Shown one piece after another: positions 23,451-34,349 of a stretch of DNA of 64,000 bases (its first letter is position 1; every line of letters begins with the position of its first letter). The DNA is from Phlyctochytrium arcticum (Eukaryota; Chytridiomycota; Chytridiomycetes; Chytridiales; Chytridiaceae): NCBI GenBank assembly GCA_025602905.1, contig JAHLKI010000001.1:248001-312000 (forward strand), in the 5' to 3' direction. The notes under the pieces are model-generated. The model worked only from the letters and a program-made list of their open reading frames with translations, did no database searches and was not told where the DNA came from. The position numbers and the translations under genes were made by a program.

Positions 23451-24648
23451 ATGAGGATGTCAGATTATCCAGAACCCGATTGTCCACCGTTTGATTGGCG
23501 CCATCCTAGTGCCCTTTCACACCAGAGCGGATTTTTCCCCTCAGAAAGATGTGACACCTCAGTCTATCGGCTCATTTCGGGAGTCGTCAACGTGGTCCTT
23601 TTTTTTGGGCTAGCTGCAACTTGTATGATTGTCATGTTTTTCGAAATACGTCGAATCGGCTCGGCAAAATACTTTGATATGCCTGCGGGTAGAATTATGT
23701 CTCTGGCAGTAGGTTCCTCCATAGGTGGGTAGTCTCTTCTCATCATAGGAGCAAAGTTAGTAATGTTCTACATGATATATGTAGGATTTGGTATTTACTA
23801 CTGGCTGTTTACATTTCTCAATGACGAAACCGATATTGTGTTGAACGGCGTGTGGTGGATTGCGACACAGTTTGCACTTGTGGCTGCCCATATTGTTTGC
23901 CACACCTGGTATGGCATATTCTCTCTGGCTGTTTTATCAGGGAACTCAATTTTTTCTTCTTGTTAGTATGTCCATCTCCATAGATAGCCGGGAAATGACC
24001 CCGAAAACCAAGTTGGGTGGCCGCGCTGATGCTGTACGCAAAAGATTGAAAACCTACTTTTTTGTCGTCCGGGGGTTGTCACTGGTGGGCTCGGGCATTG
24101 CATCCAGCTTGTCCTGCTACTACATGAGCGCTCGCAACCGCGCAGGAGCCACTTGGGCAATATGGACGGCTATTTTAATCTGGGGCGTTGATCTCGGGCA
24201 TTTAGCAGCTATGACACGATGGAGTGGCAAAGAACTGGGCAAAGCTATCCAAGAAGCCACTGACGGCATTACCCACTCTGCGAGTGCAGTGGCAGCTGTT
24301 CATGATTTGCGCCAAATATCTACGCGGATTCAACGCAACAGCACCACGATTGTGATATTGACCTTCTCGCTCATCGCGGGAATCTTTGTCTGCATCGTCT
24401 TTATACATGTCACATATGACACGCAGACATCTGCAGGGATTCTTTTGTACTTACTTCCTATTTGTAAGCCTGAATGTGACTTTGATGATAGGTATTGCAA
24501 CTCTAACGCCTTGGTTATAGTTTCAGTGGTTGTCGGATCCACCATCTTTTGTATTGTGTGGACTTTTGGCCTACGCCAACTGTTCCGTGGATACCAGGCG
24601 GTGTATACCCCGGACGCCTCAATTTCGATTGCTAAAGACTACATATAG
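23451..24648 (+). CDS. orphan multispanning (about seven-helix) membrane protein
   Basis: Not recognised. A short hydrophilic, Cys-bearing N-terminus (SDYPEPDCPPFDW) precedes about seven hydrophobic segments: VVLFFGLAATCMIVMFF, GFGIYYWLFTFL, WIATQFALVAAHI running into FFLLVSMSISI, GLSLVGSGIASSLSCYYM, WAIWTAILIWGVDLG, IVILTFSLIAGIFVCIVFI, and SVVVGSTIFCIVWTF. Introns: about 23726-23790, about 23889-23936, and a 57-nt one at about 24464-24520 that keeps the frame. The second is best read as starting at gtttgc so that AAHI joins GTQFF. Topology suggests a receptor-like protein; no ligand or G-protein motif is evident. Confidence 0.75.
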
Positions 24649-24923
24649 CATGTCCTGTTACTGTTTTGCCTGTACATAGCTTTTTAGATATGCGCAGCCA
24701 CTGGTCTATGGGGAGTGCGGGTCATTCCTCACGACTTGAGTTGTTTGTCGCTAGCTTTCTGCCCGTTAAATAGCGTTCTGGTGCTTGTACCTCCAAAATT
24801 ACTTGTAACGAAGTTTGATAGAATGTGATTTGATCTTTAAAAAAATTTGACAAAAGGTATACATAGTTTACAGCAGAATTTGTTATGGTCTGCGTGACAC
24901 ATGTCATCTACAAGCCCAGCTGC

Positions 24924-27900
24924 TTAATGAGCAAATACCGCCAACAGGTTGGAGAACGCCCAGTCTCCCTGCACGACACCACTACACTGTTCGGAATCCA
25001 CGCCCTGAGCTCCATTGTCTCGGTTGAGACTCCAGAATCCAATGAACGCCAGATTTTGGTTCTTGACTGCGTGGTTGATGATGTCTTGCGCATTCTGAAG
25101 GGTGAAAATTTCAGAGGCGATATCATTGACACCAATCATGGGGGTGAGGCCGATTTTAACGTCTGCTGGGTAGCCCAGGGCGACCAGATTGGCAATGGTG
25201 TTCGTGGCAGCAGAGATGGCATGGTCGCCCATGGCTGTTGCGCACTTGGTACCAGGACAATCTTTGGGATCCCAGTCCATGGCCATAACATTGACCACTA
25301 ATATAAAGCATGAAGAAAACATTAAGCAGATGTCCACATTAAAGAATTCACACTGACTATACTCACAGTCGACAGTCAACCCATTGTTCAACGCGTTCTT
25401 CAGCAAATATAGGGCTTCAGAAGTCAGACCCGTGGTCTCAACAGGAAGCGTGTAGCTGATAACCAGCCCTGGGTTTTGCTTCTTGAGCTTGGCCAGCGCC
25501 TGGTTCCGTAAATCGACCACCTTCTTGTTCATCAGCGTCTTGCCTTCGATATCGAAGTCAGCCCAGGTAATCTTATATTTGTCAATGACACTTTGGTAGG
25601 TCGCGACCAAAGCATCGACGGATTTCGCCTTGAGTGCCAATTCCTTTCCGGCGGCACCACCAAACGAGACAATGATTTCGCCATGATAGTCCTTGCGGAC
25701 CTTCTCGATTTGGTCTGCGTAGAATCCATCTTTGGTTTTGTAATAGCCACCCCAGGACGGGTCGCCTTGCTTGTCGGCAACAACGAAACCTAGAGTGAAA
25801 TGCCGCAAGCCACTCTTTGCCGCGGCCTGGACCATGTCAAAAGTGGGCCAAGCGGTCACATCGATGTATGGAGAGAAGGTACGGGTTGTCCAGGTCTGCG
25901 ACAATCCAAGACGAGCTACGCCAGCAGCGAGGCCTCGCTTCTCAACAGACGGCTCATCCGTGGAGGGCTGGATGATGAGACTCTCATCTGGTTGTGGTAG
26001 GTCCTCGGGATTTTTGGGTCGCTCCGGTAAGGGCACCTGGAAAATAGTCTTGTCCCGATTGTCGGGAGCGTTAGTGGGCTGCGCGTCCCTTGCCATAACC
26101 CGCGTCAATTTTCCCGGAACAGGGAGAGGGAACTGGAAATTGGGCTTTACTGGTGTTGGAGTTGCCGCCTTCGTTGTTGTTGTAGTGGTGGTGGTAGCCT
26201 TGGTTGGGGCAACGTTGGCCGCTTTGAAGATGCTCATAAACTCATAGTCTTTCTGAGTAATCTGCGATGATGCGTACAATGGACCTTTGGTGCTGGTGTC
26301 GCGACTGACACTCCACATGGCAATTTCGGCGACCCAAGCGGTTTTTTGTGCCCACGCGAGCAGCTGCTGCGCATCCTCCTGCCGGAAAATCTCGCCCGCA
26401 ACGTCGTTTTGTCCAATCATGGGGCAAATACCAATCTTGGTGGTAGTGAGACCGACGCTTTGTGCTTGTTGATAAGTGGCCTGCGCAGCAGAGATGGCAT
26501 ATCCACCCATTCCTGTGGCGCCGTTAGGGGCAGCACTTGGACCATAGTCCATCGCCATAATGTTGATTACTGAAGGGATGTAGTTAAGTGTACATTCATC
26601 AATATTGTGACGACTGAAGACCTACCGTCTACCCGTACGCCATTCTTAACCGCACTCTCCAGCAACTTGACAGCATTTTTGTCCAGTCCAGTTGGCATGA
26701 CGGGCAAGGTATAACCAACAATCAGTTTCGGGTTTGCCTTTTGCAACCCAGCGATAGCTTTGTTTCGACGCTCGACACTGGCAGTATTGCTGATAGCTGC
26801 TCCTTCAATATCAAAATCCACCCAGGTGGCTTTGTATGTGTCGATCACTGCTTGATACTTGGCTTGCAATTGAGCAACATCTGTGACGGGTAAGGCGAGC
26901 TCTTGACCTGAAATCGAGAAATGTCAGGATGTGTTTTCGTCGGCGCAAGATGATTAATAAATATTCATACCTGTGGCACCGCCAAAAGAAATGATTGCAT
27001 CCCCACCCAGAGCTCGAAGCCTGGTCAAGATGTCAAGATAAAAGTTGTCGGACCATTTTGTAATTCCTCCCCACGCAGGATTTTTCGCTGAATCTGCGGT
27101 AATGAATGCGAGGGTGTACAACAAATTTCCGGTCCGTTGTGCCACGGCAGCAATGTCGAGAGTGGGCCATAGAAGGACGTCGACGTAGGGCGCAAAGACG
27201 CGCGGGCCCCAATTTCCAGGTTGAAGTGGAACGGAGGACGGAATAGGGACCGGTGGGGCCACCGTCGTCGGTTTTCCCCCGCCAGAGGGTACAGTCACAG
27301 TTGCGCCTGTCTCATAGGCGATGAAGATCTTGGCAAAGTCATAATCAGCCTGCTTCAGTTGACTCGACGCGTAAAGCGGGCCAGACTTGGACGTATCGCG
27401 GTTAATGGACCACATGGAGATTTCCGCCACATAGTTGACACTATTTGCCCAGTCCAACAATTGCTTGGCATCCTCCAATCGGAAGATTTCGCCTGCGACG
27501 TCGTTCTGACCAATCATGGGGCAAACTCCAATCTTGGCAGCAGTTAGCTTGGCACCTTGTGCCTGCGCATAGGTAGCGGCAGCAGCAGAAATGCCGTAGC
27601 CGCCCATGCCGGTTGCGCCGTTGGGTGCAACACCTGGACCATAGTCCATAGCCATAATGTTAACGACTGCGCAATGGGTAAGTAATTTGCATGGGATAAA
27701 CTTGGAAAAGCGAGTTGCTCTTTTTACCATCGACGCGTAAACCAGCTTTGGCAGCAGATTGCAATAAGTTGACACCATCGGCTGTCAAGCCGGTCGGCAG
27801 CACAGGGAGGGTGTACCCGATTCGGAGCTGTGGGTTGGCCTTTTGCAAAGCAACCAAGGCTTGATTACGGCGGTCCACGGAAGCCTTGTCCAAAAGAGCG

Positions 27901-28841
27901 GGTCCCTCAATGTCGAAATCTGCCCAAGTGATTTGGTACTGATTGATGACGGCCTGGTACTTGGCAGTAAGTGCCTTGACGTCCGTTTCCACAATGGCCA
28001 ATTCTTGACCTGTATCCCGCCCAAGGAGTTAGTGAAAGAATTCAAGGAAAATGCAAGGTTAGACTTACCGATGGCGCCGCCAAAAGACACAATCACATCT
28101 CCGCCCATATTGCGCAGTTTGGTGACAATGTCCAGGTAGAATCCGGAAGAAGCCGGTGTCACGCCTCCCCAGGCAGCATTCTTGTTTCCATCGGCAAAAA
28201 TGAACGCCAGAGTGTAGTGCTTCACGTTGGTAGCCGCCGCTACGACCGAGATATCCAAGGTAGGCCACAGCAGAATGTCAACGTACGGAGCATAGGTCTT
28301 ATCGGCCCAGACTCCACCGGGAGGAGCCGTATTAACCGCTTCTCCTACCGTGCCCCCCGAGACTGGTGCACCCGTTCCAACTTGCCCTAATAACAAAAAA
28401 TACAAACAAAAACAATGGTCAGCTCTTTTCGAACATTCAAGATTTGAAGAGAAAGCATGGCACTCATAGCCGACGCCAGGATTTCCTTACTCGCAAGAAC
28501 CTTACCACTACCAGCGGAACTGATTGGTTCCCAGATGGTCGCGCAGCAACCGGGATACCAATCGACTTGGCTAACATGATTCAAGAGCACTCTGTATCGA
28601 TTGCTCTCATAGGCAACGATCTGGCCTGCGGTATATTGTGCGCCGACTTTGAAATCGAAATCTGGAAATGGATTCAATATTTTTAGGTTAGTTATACAGC
28701 TTTGTCATGGGTAAGATGATTCAAACATTTACCTCCACTGGGAGTCTTGGGAGGACTAGTTGCAGGTGCTCCAAAAACTATTGTAGCAAGCGATAGAATC
28801 GCAAGCAACACTGTTGCCACGGACAAATTCAGTACTCGCAT
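24924..28841 (-). CDS. secreted chitinase with a CBM5/12 module and three tandem GH18 domains
   Basis: Extracellular chitin-degrading enzyme. The N-terminus is a signal peptide (MRVLNLSVATVLLAILSLA). The next exon gives a chitin-binding type 3 module (YTAGQIVAYESNRYRVLL, then QVDWYPG and IWEPI). Three GH18 repeats follow. Each starts with (F/Y)(A/S)PY(V/I)D, has (V/I)SFGGA, an active-site strand WADFDIEG, WVDFDIEG or WADFDIEG, YTLPV, and VNIMAMDYG or VNVMAMDWD. Linkers are Thr/Pro-rich; the one before repeat 3 is longer and contains KR. The DxDxE core with the catalytic Glu is intact in all three, but the first Asp of the classic DxxDxDxE is Thr. Introns fall at the same places in repeats 1 and 2 (after SFGGA-x-G and after VDG); repeat 3 keeps only the second. 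The type resembles bacterial GH18 sequences with FDIEG. It is convergent with the seven-helix gene. Confidence 0.92.
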
Positions 28842-30016
28842 GATGGTATCAAGGTAACTACACCAAAAATTTAGAAAATCAGCAGATACTACGAAGTTCT
28901 GGCTTCAACATACCTTTCTTTATGAAGCTTTTCTAAGATTTTGCCAAGATATGCTCCAGATCAAAAAATTGTATTTCAAAAGCGCGGGAAAAATCCCTTC
29001 GTCGTATAGCTTTATTTCAAAAACATGCAACTATGCGGACTACGAAATTCCGGTTGGAAAAATCGCTTACGTTTTCCCAGTCAGCCCCAACACACACACA
29101 AAATCCCGTCCTGGATGAGGGTCGGCGCGATCGAAGAAGCAACTGCTAAACCTTACAAAGGCGAACAAGAGATGGTTCAATATTGTGCCACCAGTTTTTT
29201 TGTTTTGTACCTCTCCTCTCAAGAAAGTTCGTGCTGATTATAAGGTTGCTGGGTTTCTTTTCGACTTTCTTTTGGTCAGGGTCATCCCGTACGAAAGCGC
29301 AAGATGCAAACTTAAACGTCCTATGTAGGGATGAAAACGTGGCAAACTATGCTGTACACTGAAAGCCTTTGACTCTGATAAATTACCAATAAAAGAGAGC
29401 GATTTTTTTGATATGTTTCCATCATAGTGGACCAGCGTTGATGTTGACCCGAGGCAACTTCGAGATTAAATAAAATAGGAAGAACATTATGACAATTTTT
29501 TTTTCTATCCCCCAGCGTAGAATTGGAGTACTCTGCCGACTTTTGAATTTATCTTTCAAGTCCGCTAATAGACGTCACAGGGAGAAGTAGCCGAGGTACA
29601 CAAACAGAAAAGTAAGCATTTTATGTGGTGAAGACGATTGGCAAATGGGGAACGAAACCAAGTAATTTCATATAGTGGCGATGGCAATGGCAGACGGATG
29701 TGCAGAAACGGTAAGAAGGAAAGAACGAGATGTTGCGACAATGATGTGCTACATGTACACAGCGGTAGCGGTTTAAGAGTATCCCAATATCGTCGTTGTT
29801 CGGCACGGCCTGGGTTATGCGGTATCGTTTCTCAGATGTTTCGGCAGAAAGATGTTTGTAAATCAATCAGTTACATATTAACAAGTCCTCGTAAATACAC
29901 AATATCAAGTTCTACCAGTGACTAAGGTACAGAAAATATAAGACTAAAAACATATGCAGCAATGTATATCTAAGAAAGTGTCCGTGGCGTATCCTATGAG
30001 TTCATACCAGATGAAT
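28842..30016. other. intergenic, chitinase upstream region
   Basis: About 1.2 kb holding the chitinase promoter and the 3' side of the GPI-type gene. Open frames on both strands (for example 29638-29925) have no recognisable composition or splicing. No RNA gene was seen. Confidence 0.4.
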
Positions 30017-30698
30017 CTACAGCATCAAGCCAACCGCTCCTGCAACAACGGCGGCAGATCCAACGGCCCACGAAGCAATTCGCTCTCCACTGCTGTTTTG
30101 CTGGGTAGAGGGGTTCTGTGTGGTGCCTGTAGCGGTAGGGGTTGCAACAGAGGGTCCGCCGGTTGGGGTAGCAACAACAGTTGGGACGGTGGCAGTGGGG
30201 GCGACTCCGTTCCATGGGGGAGGCTGGGGCAGAGACAAGTGGTTCAAGTTGGCGGCAGCACAGTTGGCAGTGCGCTCAGGGATGACCTTTCCGTTCAACT
30301 CGGCGTCCACGATAGAGTTTCCGGCGCATTGAGCGTAGCAGTTACTGATGATGAGAAAAACAGCGTGAGTTTTTGCATGATCAGGAACAGAGACGACCGA
30401 CGCAAAATACTTACACAAGGTTGGCAGAGTAGTAGCAAAGACATTGGGTGAAGAGGACGGTTCCATTGGCCTTTGTCTTGAGAGAGTCGCAAGTGGTTTC
30501 CTTGAAACGCTCGACGTCGTTCTTGCAAGTGTCGTAGACGGGCGAGCAAGAGGATGTGCCAGTGGCAGGTGGGGCCGGGACAGTTGGGTTGGGAGTTGCG
30601 CTGGGGGTTGCAGCGGGGGTTCCGACGGGAGTAGATTGGGCTGCAACGCTGGCAACCAAGGCGGCGAGGGCGACGACGACGGTAGAAAAGGCACGCAT
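30017..30698 (-). CDS. small secreted Cys-rich protein with probable GPI anchor
   Basis: About 200 residues from two exons. Signal peptide MRAFSTVVVALAALVASVAA, then a Thr/Pro/Ala-rich segment, a Cys-rich core (SCSPVYDTCKNDVERFKETT, then a Cys pair in QCLCYYSANL continuing NCYAQCAGNS after the intron at about 30345-30410, then NCAAANLNHL), a second Thr/Pro/Gly-rich stalk, and a terminal hydrophobic tail after SSGERIASWA that fits GPI attachment. Pattern is that of fungal wall or surface proteins. The promoter holds three ACGCGT boxes. No family recognised. Confidence 0.85.
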
Positions 30699-30925
30699 GG
30701 TTGTTGAGACTGTGGATATGTGTCGGTGTGAGAGGATTTTTGTTAGCTGGTAGTTTGCTGATCGGCTGAAGTTTGCTCGCTGGTTTAGATTAGATGGGAT
30801 GGAGGTGGGAAGTGGTCGGCTCGCTTTTATTCTCGCCGGGACTCGCGCAGCTGGCCAAACCTTTCCCAAAGCGCCGCCGCAAAAGGAGCGCCATTTTGCC
30901 CTTTCGGGCGAAAGGAGGGACCGCC

Positions 30926-30983
30926 ACGCGTGGCGCAGGGTGCGTCAGCATTGAAATTCCGACGCGTCTTGTCCCGGACGCGT
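30926..30983. promoter_or_regulatory. cluster of three ACGCGT (MluI-box-like) sites
   Basis: ACGCGT occurs at about 30926, 30962 and 30978, 230-290 bp upstream of the GPI-type gene's start. In yeasts this is the core of the MBF site that drives G1/S transcription. A small inverted repeat (cctttc-gggc-gaaagg) lies just upstream at about 30900. Function here is inferred only. Confidence 0.45.
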
Positions 30984-32538
30984 CAAGAAAGCAACAAAGC
31001 TAAAGGGTCGACCCCGCGTAAGCCGTCCTGGCCGCTTTAGCTTCAGTATAATTGGATGAGCATACTGTAAGGCAAGTTCAGAGCCGTCAAAAGACAAGAA
31101 GCATTGGTGCGTTGACGCTGTCATAGGTTAATTGAAAGGCGACCAGCGGTAAATGGATCGTTTGCTGTTCATACGGCTGCGACAATTTTCATACCAGTGC
31201 ATACACTAATTAGTGCAATCTCATTATTGGAAAAATAATTGGAGTAAGATGTGTGGTGTAGTGATGATCTAAATTCTTCCGTCAGCTTTTTATTACTTTG
31301 CCCATGCAAATCTTATGTATTGAGCAAAACCTAAAAATAGTCATCGGACGGATGGAAGAATTGACTCAATTGAGCACAGTGTTGCTTGCTTGCTGAGCAC
31401 CACAAACTTGCCATTGCTGCGCAAAATGTTACCTGCTCGCTTATCGACGACAACCAACCTCCACTCTGACTTGAGTTTCTTCGTGTCTTTACATAAAGGC
31501 ATAGCGTGCGCATAAACCTTTCCGATATGCTCATGAGCACGGCACGTCTTCAGACAGTTCAATTTGTAACCCCTTATGCCAATGATCCTTAAAGTTTACT
31601 TGATTGAGTTTGTTCCTAAATTACCTCGAAAGTTATTTGTAACTATGGAGGATGAGTCGACGCTGACGAAACTTTTGTGTACGCTAGCAGTGGAACGATA
31701 CCGCAAATACATCGTGAATTACCCCAAACTCATTATGCTAGAAGACGCAGAAAATTGGATCTGAATTCAATAGCAGCTGTAAGTGTAAGCTGCCATTGCA
31801 AATGGGAGCTACCGTAAAAAGTTGATGAATGAGTACGATGGAGCACTTCCACGCCCTCCTGAATACGCATGTTGTGATGAGCGAAGGCAACCACGCATCG
31901 GGTATTGTAGAATTCGTCTATTGTAAAGTCCATGTTCCCACTTTCTGGAGAAACTTTTGGGTGCAGGGTATGTCCGGATAAAAGAGAATGCGAAGCTGAG
32001 AAGCCAAAGAATTTAAGGGTATGGTCTATTCCTGTCCCGTGTTATATATTCTCACTACTGAGGATCACTATTAGAGATGGAGCATAAACGATCCAAAAAT
32101 GTCTAGCGATTTTCATTCAGAAACCTAACAGAAACCTAACAGAATCGCACGGAAGAATTTAAATCAATCCAAACATCCATTTTCATCACAATATTGTGGG
32201 GTGGGAACCGAGATTAAGAGCTTGACCGAATCAAATCTTCCGGTTGCATAGAGGACAAAGGCTGTAAACCTTGTTCCTTTGTTTGACTAGGTATTCTTTC
32301 TAATAATTGTTTGCACGGTTTGTCCAACTCACTGGTTTGTATCCAAATGGAGATCAACATCTAGCTACATTTATAACCCGAAATCCCGTTCAACGATCCT
32401 TTTTTTTGACATTCATCAATTTTCGCTCTCCTACTCCCTCACCTTGACTTGCCCAAAACTGGTGCTCTGACCAGATCAAATATTTCGTCGCTCTCTCTGC
32501 ATTTTTACGGGTATGAACATTCTTTCTTTTATCACATA
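30984..32538. other. intergenic region, possible fragmentary gene on minus strand
   Basis: About 1.5 kb, AT-rich. Minus-strand frames at 31733-31933 (starting MDFTIDEFYNTRCVVAFAH) and 31341-31562 (ending TLCSIESILPSVR) look somewhat protein-like, but I could not connect them through clean introns. A plus-strand frame at 31576-31764 overlaps them. None is supported by a domain. The stretch before 32538 is rich in T and probably the promoter of the zinc-finger gene. Confidence 0.3.
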
Positions 32539-33987
32539 ATGAACGATGCTCTTACCAACATTCTCAAAGACTGTGTCATACAAAGTTCTTGCACCAATCA
32601 ACGGTGTTCACTTGGAAAGTCTGAACCGATAAACAAGAAATTCATGTCTACAGCAATATCTGCAATGCCATCCCGTACCATGCCTAGCTATGGTTCTCCC
32701 ACATCTTTCTCGGCACCTTGGATAGGTCTGCACCTCGGGACTACCAATGCGACCGGGGAAATTGTTGATGGCCGGACAAATTCCTTTAAATTGGGTGCTC
32801 ACGCTTTATACCCTGGTTCCCCTCACAATGGACCTGCCGGCGCTGGCATGCATCCCATGATGCTTCTCCACAAGGAACCAATGATGCTTGATGGTTCTGC
32901 GTACTATCACAGCATAAGCCCTGGGATACTGTTCGGTTCCGAAGGCCCGAGTTTTAAGCATCATGACATACACATGTCGGGGGTGAAAGCAGAAGTGTTC
33001 GACTCAAGTGAGAGCGAGCATGATCATCAGCGTATCTTCCAACCAGACACGAATGCAAGCGCGGGAGACGCGTTATCCGATTCTCCTACCTTGTCTTCCG
33101 GACTGAGTGATGAAGAAGCCGCAAACTCCGCCTCTAGCGATTCACTCGAACAACTTGGCTTTGACGAATTGTTGGATTTCGGGGATGGGATGGAAGGTCA
33201 CCCAGCTATTGATTTTAAGATCGAAGAAGACATTGGAGAGGATGACCTTACCTTATCTGAACATTATCACGGGGATGCGCAGCATGGCCACCAACACCAG
33301 CAGAAACAGCACCATCACTCCCAGGAATTCACGTTTGAAGGTGTACCGCATACCCATGTTGCTACACCTGCATTTTATCCAACCATTCCAGCTGGACTGC
33401 ATATGGTCTTGGCGGCAAACCCATCTATGCCCTTTCCCACGCCTTTCGGTGCCCATTTCCTGACAAATCCCTTTAGCACTGACCACAGCATGACTACCTC
33501 CATTCTACCATCTCACTACGCTTACGCTCCCACTGGGCATATGACACCTCCAGCTCTCCCAAAGAAGATTACAAAAGCCACAGCGGCCATTGGGTCTACC
33601 ACCAAGGGTAACTCAGACAATACCGACTCAGGTACTGGGCTCCTGACCTGCCCCCACCCGGGCTGCGGCAAAGTTTTCACAAAGCCGTTTGCGATACGGG
33701 CCCATGTCAAATCGCATGGTGCAGAGAGAACGTATCGCTGCGAGCTATGCGAATCCAGTTTCAGGCGAAGTCACGATCTGAAGCGCCATTTCCGAAGTAT
33801 ACATACGGTTATAAAACCGTTTGGATGTGAGACTTGTGGGAAGCGCTTTTCGCGAATGGTAGGTACTTGCTTGCGCTTTGCCCAGATCTCGCTTTGGGGC
33901 TTTGTTAACCATTATTTGCCCTGATAGGACGCCTTAAAACGCCATGTCAAACGCCAGGGCACTCCATGTTATGTGTGTACCCAATAG
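32539..33987 (+). CDS. C2H2 zinc-finger transcription factor (Msn2-like layout)
   Basis: About 460 residues: a long disordered, acidic and His/Ser-rich N-terminal part, then three C-terminal zinc fingers. Finger 1 is CPHPGCGKVFTKPFAIRAHV, finger 2 CELCESSFRRSHDLKRHF with SIH, finger 3 CETCGKRFSRM completed by the second exon (DALKRHVKRQGTPC). Finger 3 lacks the usual second His at the normal spacing and may use a Cys. Acidic blocks in the N-terminal half (DELLDFGDGMEG, KIEEDIGEDDLTL) look like activation regions. The intron is at about 33859-33928. The start is the first in-frame ATG; a further upstream exon cannot be excluded. Confidence 0.85.
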
Positions 33988-34349
33988 CCATTGCTTCACC
34001 CTTTTCTCGTCCTTCGGTACAAGTACCTGCAGACCGCTCTTCTCTTGCACTAGGCATTCCGTGCCAAGTGTAGGTGACCTTTGTTATGCTAGTCATACTT
34101 CAGGGCTTCAGCGTAGTTTGTGCCATCTTCAAAGTGTATCTAGATTCATTTGAATTTCTCTCTTCAGGCTTGAATAATATAGACGTATTAACACGACTTT
34201 TTTGTTCAAGATAAATATGCTATGTACATGTGTATAGTCGTCAGGAGACATTTGAATCACCTACGGGAAAAAAGGATGCTAAATCTAGGAAAAGCCTAAT
34301 CTTTCGGTCAATGTCAAAAATAAGGGGAATAATCGCCTTGCGATTTTCC
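33988..34349. other. short intergenic between convergent genes
   Basis: About 360 bp shared 3' region of the zinc-finger and threonine dehydratase genes. Nothing else seen. Confidence 0.5.

Noticed and set aside
29638..29925. Plus-strand frame downstream of the GPI-type gene
   Set aside because: Low-complexity, basic, no splice sites or family match.
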